Of a stretch of DNA of 64,000 nucleotides, positions 23,119 through 35,400 are shown one piece after another. Position 1 is the first letter of the stretch, and each line of letters starts with the position of its first letter. The position numbers and the translations under genes are program-made. The stretch is from NCBI RefSeq assembly GCF_000005505.3, contig NC_016133.3, positions 56,447,237 through 56,511,236 on the forward strand, read 5' to 3'. The stretch comes from Brachypodium distachyon (taxonomy: Eukaryota; Streptophyta; Magnoliopsida; Poales; Poaceae). The notes beneath the pieces are model-generated. The model did no database searches. It saw only the letters and a list, made by a program, of their open reading frames with translations, and was not told the DNA's origin.

Positions 23119-26100
23119 TCATCTAGTAGGAAAACGTGGTCGAAAACCGGACACACTAGATGGCGGTTGGCGGTTTCTCAAATTGGTTTTAGCAACATCG
23201 ACAACTATCATCCAGCCATTTATTATCTGCAAATAGAAGCATAGATGTAAGCTTGAGAGGTAACTGGATGTCATGTGAAGGCTATCAGCAAACAGACTTT
23301 TGTCAGTTACCTCTCCATTCATTGCTTTCAAAGCAGCACCGCCAGCATCTTCTGTGGTGTATTCTATGAAGGCATACCCCTTTGATCTTTTTGATATCTT
23401 ATCCATTATTATCTTGACTGTAATAAGGTAAGTCCTAAAATTCAGTATTTCAAACGAAAAGAAGTAATGGATAGGTACAAACAATTCTGCACTAGTATCA
23501 CAAACCTTCAACCAGCTCACCAAAAGGCTCAAAGGCTGCCCGCAATGTTTTCTCAGATGTATAAAATGAAAGTCCTGCCATATTGGGTGAAATTAAGAAC
23601 ACCGAGATTAAAAGAGAACTGATTTTCTAGCACACTGTATATTATGCTTACCGTTGCTTCTGTTACAAAAGGGAGCAATAGAAGTTTGTGATCTGATCAA
23701 GGTTTAAGACTCACTTATTTCTGTATGCTTATAATATGTGTATCACCAACATTTCTAAGTTGTGCTCAGCAGGTTTACATTTGAACACAGCACCACAAAT
23801 AGGGCCCAATTGCCCAATTGTCCGTTTTACTCCACTTTAAGTTCCTTTTTTCGCACAAGCACTACTTTAAGTTCCGCAGTATGTGAAAAGTATTGGGTAT
23901 AATTTATTGATTGACTCAGTTTCACTTCAAAAGAAAAGATACGAGAGATTACTTCAGAACAAGACAGAAGGAATCATCTATGCGTAAATGGTGCTAGTTG
24001 ATAAACAAGCAGGATAAATGCATAGACAATATAACTCTTTTCCCCATAAACAATATAGACTGTTCTTTACCTGTAACAAAGAGCCTTTTAGTTTTGACAT
24101 CAGCCACCTGAGTAGCTTCCGAGGATTTCAAACTATCATCACCTGAAACCATTACAAATCTTTACAATCTGGCTCTTTTCACCACGCTTGCCTAGAAGCA
24201 TGGAAATAAAATTCAAGTTATGTAAATGTACTCCAGACAGACTATCCGAAGTGAGTATAAGATGCAAAAGAATAAACAGACAGCAGGATTACATCAGATT
24301 AAGACCCAGGGCTAATAATAGCATGGAACAACAAATCATATACTCCCTCCGTCCAACAAAAGATGTCTCAAGTTTGTCAAAATTTGGATGTATCTAGACA
24401 TGACTTAGTGTATAGATGCATTCAAATTTAGTAAAAGTTGAGACATCCTTTGTTGGACGGAGGAATACTTATATATAAGTGAAAGATTTGCTCATCCCCT
24501 TAGGTAGTTGGGGTTAATTTTGACCCACTTTATTTCCCTTCCTCGGCAGTTCTTCTATAGCAAAATACATTGTCGTCAGTACCCTTATTGCCCCCACCAA
24601 AGTAAACCATAATACATTTTAAAAAGCAGCGAAAGAATTCTGCTCGCAATGGAACACACATCATTGAAACAAATGAACAACTATGATGATAAGATTTAAG
24701 GTACCAGCATAAATAATTGAATCGGAGGTCATTACAAACAGAGAATGAGACAAACCTTTGTAATCTTTATTGTCTGATCCAAAATTAGTATCTGGCAGAA
24801 CAGATAAGACTCCTGGGACATCTGGCGCACAAAGATATGTTGGTATTTCTAAATAAAGGCAGCATTGCTTATACAGAAATAATGACTTAACCCAGGAGGG
24901 TAAACCGCATGATGCTCACCAGCTAGCTCCTTTGCACATTCTTCGTCAATATGACAGCAGAACCCATAATCCTTTTCCCATGAAACATGATATATGCTAA
25001 CTTGGGCATCCTTGTCACTATAAAATCGAAAATATACAATAGATCAATCACAGGGCATATAGATTGCAGTAGTAACTAGGTTGCCAATGGGACTCTACAT
25101 ACTTCCCCACCACTTTCATGAGGATTTGGGTATAGTGGTCTACCATTTGTGCTTTTGTGACAACTTCAACCCCTGGCTTCTCCATCCGGACAAGCCAAAA
25201 TTCATTTTTTCGCCTAGAAGAAGAAGGGTTACAAGCATCATCACTCAAGCTTGCAAGGTTTGCTGGTGAGAGGCTCAAGCTGCGATTATCCTCCTCTGAT
25301 GCATCACCCTCAACTGCCCTGACAGCTAATACCCCAGGCATCTCTGCAAATCCAGAATAGCTTAAGAAGCTAAACGAGTTTATACATGTAGCACTGTCCT
25401 TTTATTTCGGCATTCCCTCGTATCACTGTCAACTACACTCGTTATTCGAAGTTGCTACTATCCAGGTGCAGTATCAGAATCAAATCAGTCACTCATACCC
25501 ACGACAGGATACATACATTTGAAAACTTATCAAAGCACAGCATAACACACAAACCTAGCTACTAGTCTACTACCAGACTATCACCATATATGCAGATCTG
25601 CTTGCATTATTCAGATAATTATTTAGATCAACAAAATATTCAGAGAATGGAACAATAAGGAAAACATCAATCATCAGCAAACATGTACAATTATCCCCAA
25701 TTGGCAGCATGTGTCACTGGAAACTAAAAATTGTGCTGCTGTGCTATCAATAGTTCACTGCAATCCAGCAAAATACGAACTGCAACTGAAAGTATCCATC
25801 ACACCCTAGAATTCAAACTTTTTTATCAAGAAATAACTCAACTAATTTTCATAATTAATCCACACCCAGGGATTCAAAAACATACTTGCAAGCTCCTTTG
25901 CCGCTTCCTCCTCAATCTCGCACCAGAACTCGTAGCTCCGATCCCATAAAGCGTCATATATGCACATCTGCGCGTCCTGCTCACTGCACAAATAATTCCC
26001 AATAACACCATAATTTCAGCATCAGAGAGCGCCAGAGAAACAGAACATGAACATCGTAGTACCATCCACGCTTGAGAAGGGCGGAACCAGTAGTCACCTC

Positions 26101-26402
26101 CCCAACACCCTGGCCAGTGTAGCCACGTAGTAGTCGACGGCCTCCGCGCGGGACACCTCGCCGCCTCCCTCGGGTACGGGGGGGTCGTCCATGGACACCG
26201 CCCACCTGGAGCAACGCGGGTGGGTCGAAGCAGCGGGGAGCGGCGATGACGACGCGCCTGCTGCGGCGAGGCGGATGAAGCGGCGGCGGCGAGTGGTCCA
26301 AGGGAGAGCAGTCGGGAAGAGGTGCGGGGTAATGGGGCCGATGGTGGTGGGGACGGTGAGGCCGCCGCCCAGCAGGAGGAGGGAGCAGACGGCGGCGTCC
26401 AT
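23119..26402 (-). CDS. ORRM1: Organelle RRM protein 1, plastid RNA-editing factor
   Basis: Nine exons: 26402-26098, 25983-25886, 25343-25103, 25017-24920, 24821-24756, 24142-24071, 23574-23506, 23417-23311, 23226-23119. They give 387 residues. The Ser/Thr/Arg-rich N-terminus looks like a chloroplast transit peptide. Two RIP/MORF-like modules follow (AEAVDYYVATLARVLGSEQD and YEFWCEIEEEAAKELA; then MVDHYTQILMKVVG and YGFCCHIDEECAKELADVPG). The C-terminal RRM starts at about residue 288 (KRLFVTGLSF; RSKGYAFIEYTTEDAGGAAL). Two truncated RIP modules plus one RRM is the diagnostic ORRM1 layout. ORRM1 is a C-to-U editosome component that binds PPR editing factors and many plastid transcripts in Arabidopsis and maize. 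The matching RIP exon pairs (both second exons are 98 bases) point to internal duplication. Intron 5 carries a MITE. Confidence 0.92.
24343..24465. mobile_element. Stowaway-like MITE (family A) in ORRM1 intron 5
   Basis: TA flanks both sides. The ends are CTCCCTCCGTCCAACAAAAG and TTGTTGGACGGAGGAA. It is nearly identical to the element at 14314, which suggests recent mobility of this family. Confidence 0.88.
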
Positions 26403-28036
26403 GGCCAGCGACTGAAAGCTCGCTCGCGCCTCGCGGAAGTGTCTGGCTGGTTTACCAGCGAGCTAGGAGATGACAACCTTGTGGGCCTCCGGAGAAATAT
26501 CTGGCGCTTGTGTTGATATGTGGGCTGGGCTGTGTGAGAGGACCAAGCCCAATGGTCTCGTCCTCCTCTTGTTTGACAGCACCGAAAATAAAAGCCAAAC
26601 TCGTGGCCTGTTAGATTTGAGTCCAGAGTTGTTCCTATCAAAAATTTGACTAAATTTAACTAAGGTTGGTTATGGGATATTGGCTAGCTAAATTTTTGGT
26701 CATGATCCAAACAAACATTAAATTTTGGTCAATGATCAAACAATTGGCTTGGTATGTTTTGGTAGCAAACCAAACACACCCGTAATACCTCAATTTGATA
26801 TGCATACCTTCCTTGTTTTTTTTTGCACGACATATGTAAACTTGTTTGATTTCATTTAATATCTATAATAGTCTTTCTTAAAATAAAACGTAAAGTACAT
26901 ACTTTAAAAAGGTTTCTTCAACACTAATAACACTGCAACTCTCAATATAAGGAAATAAGTTTAGAAAAAGTGATAAAAAAACTACTTATGATAAAAGAAC
27001 TATACTCCTCTCATGGGCCCAATAATGCTTACAAGACGTAATAATATCTCCTTTAACCTGAAATATAACTATCTTTGAAGGTTTATAAGAAATCGGCATT
27101 CAGCTGTCGGACGTGACTAAGAAAACAAAGGGATGCAATTCAAAGTTGGTACTCGAAGTTTAATGGATACTTCATTCTTTCTTCTTTCTAAATGGAAGAT
27201 GTTTTAGTTTTGGTCCAAGTCAAACTTCTTAAAGTTTGATCAAATTATAAAAAAAATTCTGCCAATCTACAGCTCCAAATCAGTTTTATTAAATCCATCA
27301 TAATATATATCTTTGTGTCATACTTATTTAACATTTTAGTTGTTAGTATTTTTATTAGAACTTTAATTTTTTAATTTGGGACAAAGGTTAAAACATCTTA
27401 TATTAGAGACAGACGTACTCTCTCCGTTTCATATTAAGTGACTTTCTATTTCTATTACATTTATCTAGATATTTTTTAGGCATAGATACATCCATTTATT
27501 TGAGCAAATTTTAGACAATTAATATGGATTGAAGGGAGTAACTTTTATGCGTTAATTCTACCCATTGACTTCGTGGTTTTATAAACCACTCTCCTAGTTT
27601 TATATGGCAGCAACTTAGGCTCAAAACGTGCACTGACTTAGTATGCCTATGATTTAGTCTCACCAGTACACTTTCGCTAACAAGTTAACAGGCACACATC
27701 ATCAGCACACATGTCATTGGTGATTATTCAACAATGAAAGTATTTTCCTGCCAAGATTATTTATTTTCGTGCGTGAGCTAATCCGCGTCGTTAACATTAA
27801 CAAATCATGGTGACACGACTAATTATTATCCCAAGAACTTTTTTTCTCGGTTATACCCCTTTCTTGCACAAAAGTCAAGTCAACGGTCCAATCACACACA
27901 TCCAGCGGAGCTCCAAGTCCAAAACAACGAAATCCGATCGATCCTTCCCTAGCCAGTTTCCGTCCTCACTTGCCTTCTTCCGTCCATGGCTTGCCCCCTC
28001 TGACCCCACCGGAGCGCCGCCGGGATCTCCAAGGAG
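26403..28036. promoter_or_regulatory. Divergent promoter region between ORRM1 and the aspartic protease
   Basis: The genes are transcribed away from each other over 1.6 kb. The DNA next to ORRM1 is GC-rich to about 26460, then AT-rich. Positions 27180-27410 look like an eroded MITE (GGTCCAAGTCAAACTTCTTA, with TTTGGGACAAAGGTTAAAAC near the other end). A cleaner MITE follows at 27418. I see no gene. Confidence 0.45.
27418..27538. mobile_element. Stowaway-like MITE (family B-like)
   Basis: TA flanks both sides. The left end is CTCTCTCCGTTTCATATTAA and the right end GGATTGAAGGGAG is partly eroded. The interior ATTTATCTAGATATTTTTTA resembles the elements at 12061 and 20412. It lies about 500 bases upstream of the aspartic protease start. 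Confidence 0.7.
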
Positions 28037-31000
28037 ATGCCGCCTCCGCCGCCCCCGCCCCCGCCTCAGGTGGCTCCTCCGGACCACCCGCAGCTCCACG
28101 GCGTGGTCATCATCACCCTCCCACCCCCGGACCAGCCCTCCAAGGGCAAAACCATCACCGCCTACACATACACCGACGATCCGGGCACTCCCCCGACTCC
28201 GCCGCCGCCGCCGCGTCGGCCGCGGTCGGGGATGGACCCCGCCGCGGCCAGGCGGCCGAGGCGGGTGGTGTCCCCGCGGCGGGCGGCGGCGATGGTGCTC
28301 GTGCTGGGCGCGTTCGCGCTCGCGGCCTACTACTGCTTCTACTCGGACGTGGCCGTGCAGTTCCTGGGGGTGGAGGAGGAGGAGGTGGAGAAGGAGAGGA
28401 ACGAGACCAGGTCGTTCCTGCTGCCGCTGTATCCCAAGACGCGGCAGGGGCGCGCGCTGCGGGAGTTCGGTGACATCAAGCTCGCTGCCAAGAAGATCGA
28501 CGATGGCGGCGTCAGGAAAGGCGTGAACAAGTTGGAGGCGAAGAGGGCAACCTCGGCCGGGACGAACTCCACAGTTCTGCTTCCGATCAAAGGCAATGTG
28601 TTCCCCGATGGGTGCGTACCAATTCTTCAGGAATTTGGTTTAGAACTTGGGCATAAATATCGCTATTTCATTCAGGTGATGATTCAAGGGGGAAATGACT
28701 TTTACTCTGCTTCAGGGCAAGGAAGGCCCTTATGATGATAAAATGTATAGCTAGTACAGTATGTTCCAGGATCTGGTTTGGGGAGGGGATGAGCTAAGGG
28801 AACTTTTATAATTTACATCCATCTGAATGCTTGTCTGACAAAATTGGTTTCAGTTTCAACCATAAAATAGGGTTTTGATGATGCTGTGAGGTTTTGATTT
28901 AGTGAGTACAGGTTTAGAAACTTGTCTTTCATCAAAGTATAATATATATGTTTCTTAGATACTTCAAGAACTCAAGATTTATAGTCTGAGTACTGTTGTA
29001 GGATGTGTAAGTATATCTTTACTGCTATAAAAGACTCAATTGGTGGTGGTGGTCTGTCTCACCTTCATACTGCATCACTTGTTGATTCTTCACTCCTATA
29101 AAGACTCAATTGGTGGCGGTGGTCTGTCAAACCTTCATACTGCATCACTTGTTGAATATGGATTATGATTTAAGATCAGATGATAGCACAACATTCTTTT
29201 TAAATATGTAGTGTATATTTTCAGTCCGTAGCAATGCACGGTATTGTGCTAGTGCTGTTAGAATACTGAATACACACTTTGGAGACGTGCGCAGATATCA
29301 AAGCTGGAAGTCCTGTATATGCCGGAAATGCAATTCTGCTCCTAAGATCATATGCAGACAGTTGTTGAGGCCCAATTATTTTTCATTTTTAGTCAAGGCT
29401 AGCCTCTTTATGTGATTCATGTCTCTATTCCAACCATCTAAAGGGCTACTAGTTATGTTAATGTGTCTGATTAATATGACATGCTTGTCCTGCTGAGGTT
29501 AATACTATCTTACACCAATTGCAGGCAGTATTACACGTCTATCTTTGTTGGCAATCCACCAAGACCTTATTTTCTTGATGTTGATACTGGAAGCGATTTG
29601 ACGTGGATCCAGTGTGACGCACCATGCACAAACTGTGCCAAAGTATGCAATTTTCCCAATTCCAGCAAATCCTCACTGTTCTCTCCAAATTTATTGCAAT
29701 GCTCTGAAACTAGTATGTACTGCAAATGCAGGGACCTCATCCCTTATATAAACCAGCGAAAGAAAAGATAGTCCCTCCCAGGGATTTATTATGTCAGGAG
29801 CTGCAAGGCGACCAGAACTACTGCGCGACTTGCAAGCAATGTGACTATGAGATTGAATATGCTGATAGAAGCTCCTCTATGGGTGTCCTGGCAAAGGATG
29901 ATATGCATATGATCGCTACAAATGGTGGGAGGGAAAAACTAGACTTTGTATTTGGGTATGGTCAAAGCTTTCAGGAGATGACAGAACAAATTATTTAAAT
30001 CATCGAAGTACCTAACTGATTTCTGTCTACCAAATAAATAGGTGTGCATATGATCAGCAAGGCCAGCTTTTGACCTCACCGGCAAAGACTGACGGAATTC
30101 TCGGTCTTAGCAGTGCTGCAATAAGCCTTCCTAGTCAGCTGGCCAGCCAAGGAATTATTTCTAACGTTTTCGGCCATTGTATTACTAAAGAGCCAAATGG
30201 TGGGGGTTACATGTTTCTGGGGGATGATTATGTACCCAGATGGGGAATGACGTGGGCTCCTATTCGAGGTGGTCCAGAGTAAGTCACATACTCTTCTTAG
30301 TTTCAAGTTCTATTGCACTCACTGCTATAGTTATCATTTTCCTTTTGGGTTAATTGGATCTATGCCACTCTCTATTCCACCGGTTGGAGATATGCCATTA
30401 CAAAAACTTGACTTGGATAAATGCCACTCTAATTTTCTTATACCTCTATCAATACCATTCTGTCCACTTAAGACCAATAAGTGTTCATAAAATACATGTA
30501 TTTCAGCATGTACAACAGTATTTACCATAAAACCCCTATTTACAACGTTCAGCAGTATGTTCGAGTCTTCCAGGCGCCATAAAGGTTCAAAAAAATTCAA
30601 ATTTGGCCCAAAATTCAATCTTCTCTGAAAAATCTATAAAAATTACAGAATATATGAGTCCACCGTTAGGGACGGGATATGAGGAACGCGTGGGGAATAA
30701 GAGGAATACAACTGTTTGACTAGGGATGGGAAACAAATTGTTCGTATAGAGGTATGTCTATACGTATTTAGACTGTATATGTGTTGGTATTGGACAAAAT
30801 GGCATGAATAGAGGTATAAAAAAGTTAGAGTGGCATTTCTCCAAGTCAAGTTTTAGTAATGGCATATCTCCAACCGGTGGAATAGAGGATGGCATAGATT
30901 CAATTAACCCTTTCCTTTTTGCTCCTAAATCATAAGCAGAACGATCTTGTGCTTTTGTTCCCACATTCCTTGAAAATATCTGACCAATTCCTTCCAGTCT

Positions 31001-31958
31001 CCTTGATGCTTTTCCTTTTTAATATTGCCAGTAACTTATACCACACAGAAGCCCAGAAAGTAAATTATGGAGATCAGCAGCTCAGAATGCATGGGCAAGC
31101 AGGAAGCTCTATTCAAGTGATTTTTGATAGTGGAAGCTCATATACATACCTTCCAGACGAAATATACAAAAAACTTGTTACTGCTGTGAGTGTTGTTCTT
31201 AATTGTCCATGCATATGAATCTATCAAACCTCGATTCAATAACTTTCTCATAACTTCACAGATTAAATATGACTACCCCAGTTTTGTCCAAGATACATCA
31301 GATACAACATTGCCTTTGTGCTGGAAAGCTGATTTCGATGTTAGGTAATGTGTTGGCACTGTAATTGATCGCCTCTCCCAGGAGGGGAAGTTCGACAGGC
31401 AACTCTCCGCAAAAGAAAATGTTTGCCCTTGTCCTCATCATGTTAGTATTTTCAGGTACCTAGAAGACGTCAAACAGTTCTTCAAGCCCTTGAACCTTCA
31501 TTTCGGGAACAGATGGTTTGTCATTCCCAGAACATTCACCATTCTTCCCGATGATTACTTGATCATCAGTGTAAGTCTTTATGTATTTCTCATAAATTTC
31601 CTGTTTGGTTTTCTAAGTTCTAACACAAGGTACATACTGAAAACTCCTGTTTATGTTTTTTTGCTACACTTATATTCCAGGATAAGGGGAATGTTTGTCT
31701 GGGGCTGCTAAATGGAGCAGAGATTGATCATGCGTCAACACTAATAGTGGGAGGTATATATGGTCTTCTTCCCTTACACCCTCAATCCTGACTGTATAGG
31801 CAACGCTGTGGGTAATGATACATTTCTTGGTTGTCCATGCAGATGTTTCTCTGCGCGGCAAGTTAGTTGTGTATGACAATGAACGGAGGCAAATTGGATG
31901 GGCTGATTCGGAATGCACCAAGCCACAACCACAAAAGGGCTTTCCCTTCTTCCTCTGA
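28037..31958 (+). CDS. APCB1: Membrane-anchored pepsin-like aspartic protease (APCB1-like)
   Basis: Nine exons: 28037-28611, 29525-29642, 29732-29955, 30042-30278, 31032-31185, 31262-31344, 31456-31570, 31681-31753, 31843-31958. They give 564 residues. A proline-rich cytosolic N-terminus precedes one membrane helix (about 83-103, MVLVLGAFALAAYY), as in a type II membrane protein. The catalytic aspartates are Asp212 (FLDVDTGSDLTWIQCDAPC) and Asp417 (VIFDSGSSYTYLP). The flap-side Tyr and cysteine pattern (CATCKQCDYEIEYADRSSSM) fit the plant A1B family. The closest protein I recall is Arabidopsis APCB1 (At1g49050), which processes BAG6 in defence-related autophagy. The start is the first ATG of the long exon; an internal Met at residue 66 is a weaker alternative. 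Intron 4 carries a 564-base MULE-type MITE. Confidence 0.92.
29029..29160. repeat. Tandem duplication in intron 1 of the aspartic protease gene
   Basis: Two copies of about 64 bases, beginning near 29029 and 29098, share AAGACTCAATTGGTGG and TTCATACTGCATCACTTGTT. They differ at a few positions. Confidence 0.8.
30347..30910. mobile_element. Mutator-like MITE with long terminal inverted repeats
   Basis: Terminal inverted repeats of roughly 100 bases (GGGTTAATTGGATCTATGCC..., with its complement ending GGCATAGATTCAATTAACCC) surround an AT-rich core without coding capacity. Both flanks carry the same 9 bases, TTTCCTTTT (30338-30346 and 30911-30919). A 9-base target duplication with long inverted repeats is the Mutator-superfamily signature. 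It sits in intron 4 of the aspartic protease gene. Confidence 0.85.
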
Positions 31959-32444
31959 CAAACATTTGCATAATAATAAACATATGTATAATTGATACAT
32001 AGCGAATACCAGTAGAGCTGATCATTCCATAGCAGCTGCCCTTATGTGCCCTATCTCATCTTCCCCTGTTGTACTACAACTTTGTTTGTAATTACCGCAT
32101 TGTATATACATATACACGCGCAATAATATGTACTGTTATTCCTTTCCTTGGACCATATGGTACAGCTCGGGCACCAAACAGCATTTTCAAAAGTATATAA
32201 GTTCATTTTCACTGTATGAGAAAAAGAAGGCACCTTCCATTCTTTGTTTACAAAGACCATTGACCATGCAGGCAGGTTTAGCTTATGCTTCTCCCTGATA
32301 AGATCAATGATCGGCCTCCGGTATATACCCTAAGTTTGGCTACTGTACAACATTAAGCAACCCATTAACCACAATCTACAACCGCTCAATGAGTGGCGTT
32401 TAATCTCTCAGCCGTCTGTTTAAAATCCCTCTCGCAATTCTTCA
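31959..32444. other. Convergent 3' flanks
   Basis: The aspartic protease (+) and ALMT (-) genes end tail to tail here, 486 bases apart. The DNA should hold both 3' UTRs. I see nothing else. Confidence 0.5.
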
Positions 32445-35400
32445 TCATCTCTTGCATCTAAAGAACTCGGGTATTCTGCCTAACAAAAGACCAGCAGCAG
32501 TACCGCTGCCGGTGGCCGCCGTAGAGGAGGAGGGTTCCTCGACGGGGTCCTTGAATCCCGCGTTGTCGCTGAGCTCCTCGAAGGCGTCCACGAGGTTCCG
32601 GAGCCGCGCGACGAACTCGATGAGCAGCGACGCGAACGTGGCCAGCGACAGCGCGCTGGCGCTCTCGTACGTGCGCGCCTCCACGGCGTCGAACGGCAGC
32701 CCGCCCTGCTGGAACGGCGGCAGCCGCGCCGGCCACGACGCCTGCGCCCTGAACGCTAAGCAGCCGCTGCCGCCATCCGCCGACGCCGAAGCCGAAGAGT
32801 CGAACCGCGCCAGGGACGACGAGCTCGACGCCACGACGCTGTACTCCGCGCCGATGTTCACGACCACGGCATGCTCCGGCCCCGGCGGCGCGTCGTTGTC
32901 TTTGTCTTTGTCCCCTTCGGCGCCGGCATGGCCATGGCCGCGCTGCCGGGGGGTGGCCTCGCCCCAGCGGTCCGTGCTGACGAGGATGTAGGAGCGCTGG
33001 TCGATCTTCCGCTGGAGCTGCTCGGCGGCGTGGTGGACCTCGGCCAGGACGTTGGGGGAGGCCAGCCGCGTCATGGTCTTGACCCGCTGCCCGAGCTCAC
33101 GCAGCACCTTGGCGCCCTCCTTCCCCACCGTGTGGAGCTCCGTGCTGAACACCCTGCGGCTCTCCGGCGGCGCCTGGATCTCCGAAAGGATGCACCCGTG
33201 CAGCGCCATCACCGCGAACGAGCAGTGCCGCAGCGCGCCGCCGACTTTCGTGTAGCTCACCCATGGGTACTTCATCTTCTTGTATGGCCCGTGCGGTGGC
33301 TCCCAGATAGCAAATCCTAGCTGCAATTGACAGAAAATTAAGAACAACGGAAATTCCTCCTAGAAGAGTTGCATGTATATAGCCTTGAGCGGGAAGAACA
33401 GACCAGGGTTTCCTCTTGAGCCTGTGCCTCCACGGCTTCCCTGTACCCGCTGTAAAGAGGGTCGTCGGAAGCCTGGTACGTGAGTATCTTCGAAGGGACC
33501 CTTTCGTACTCCATGCATGTCAGGTATCCATCAACACATCCTGGAACAAACAAACAATACAGAGCAACCCAAATTGGTTTCCACATTTCTTGAAACAAAG
33601 CAATCCGGCCAGATGCTAACTGTCAGTCCGAGGCCGTGTCATGATGATGCATATATACCTTCCAAGGATTTTGCGACGCCGGCGAAGTTCTTGGCCACGA
33701 GGTGGTGCAGATCCTCCCCAGCCCAGATCGGGTGTATGCCGATGTTGATCGCCAGGCTGACTGCGGCACCGATGGCGATGAGCAGGAACCGGCTCACGGC
33801 CGTGCCGATGAACTCCCCGGTGCTGTACCCGGACACCGTCACGTAGCAGAAGGTCAGCAGGAACACGCGGAGCCCGTACTCGTAGGGCTTCATCTTCGGG
33901 TGCAGCTTCACCAAGGTCGCGCCAAATGCTGTTTGTTTAAGATCACGTATTCGAGTGGCATCAGAGAGATAGATAGGAGTACATTAATTCATTGTGTTCA
34001 TGGTGATGATGGTAATGGTACTGACCGACGACGAAAGTGATGAAGATGAGGAACACGATGTCCAGGTTGTCGATGCGCCTGGCGGATTCAGCGACTGCGA
34101 GAGCAAGCCCTCCTGCCGTCAGAGTCCCCAGTCCCCTGTTAAGGCCTTTGCTCAACGTTGCACCTGTTTGTCGGGGCAAATATATACCAATCAGTACTAC
34201 TGTACTTAACAATGGGAGAAAATTTCATATTTGCCACTGAGAATTTGCTCATATGTCCAAATGACACTGAAATTTACCTGTTTCAAATATGCCACTCAAA
34301 TTTTACATGGGATACAAATATGCCACTGCCGTTAGTTGACCGCTAGTTGACCGTTAAGTCAATTTCATATTGACCGAAATACCCCTGGTCCACAGGTCAG
34401 AAAAAACAAAAAGAAACAAGAAAACTAAAATACCTTCTCGGTCTCCCTCTCCCTCTCTCTCTCTACACAAATTATGACGAGTTTTAGTCTATTAATTTGC
34501 TGAATATATTATGAATTTTGTGATGTTAATTAAAATCAAGGGAACCGCTGTTCAAATTTTCCAATTTTTCATGCTAAAATCATTATTGCCGAAACTTACT
34601 CCGAAATGGTATTACGGCCATCTTAAAAACCTTGAAAAACTAAGTTTTCTAAAATGAGTAATTTATTGTAAACGGAACATCAACATACTACATATGGGCA
34701 AAATTGTCTTTTCATCTTCTATTTAACGGTCAACCAATGGTAGTGGCATATTTGTACTCCGTGCAAAATTTGAATGGCATATTTGGAATAGGGAAATTCT
34801 CAGTGGCATTTGGGCATACGGCCAAATTCTCAATGGCAAATATGAAATTCTCTCTAACAACTGAATGAATACTTTCTACACTCTGAAAAAGCACTGGGTA
34901 AATAACCATTTGGTATGCTTAAACGTGTCACCTTTTGCTTGCTCATATATCAGCACATTCAGAAGAAGAAAATAAGATCACATTAGCAGAAGTGCAATGG
35001 TGAAATTGCCCCTTCAAGACGACCAACCATTGGGGGGGGGACGATTATGGTGGTGGTTGTACCTCTATCTTAGAGCATCTTCAATGGGCTACCCCAAAGC
35101 CATCCCAAATGTTTGTTTTGTCCGAAACGGACATATGGGACAAAAAAACATCTCCCTATGAGCTACCCCAAACGGACATTTTGTGTATTTTGTCCGGGCC
35201 AATCCCGCAAACCTCTCCCAAATTTGGGGAAAGTTTGGGGTGTTGTTTGTCCGTCCGCCCGTCCGGCCTGGCCCACGTTCTTCTTCCCACGCGAGCTTCT
35301 TCCTCCCGTGACTGCTCCCCCCGTCGCCTCCCAAACTACCTGCCTCCCCACGAGCCGCCATGGACGGCAAGGGAAGGCCAATTCCCGCCTCCAGCCGGCG

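Noticed and set aside
27807..28526. A 239-codon plus-strand frame overlapping the aspartic protease first exon
   Set aside because: It is the wrong frame over GC-rich coding DNA; the 28037 frame continues into the protease exons.
34441..34463. CT-rich simple repeat
   Set aside because: A short microsatellite inside the foldback element; not a feature in its own right.
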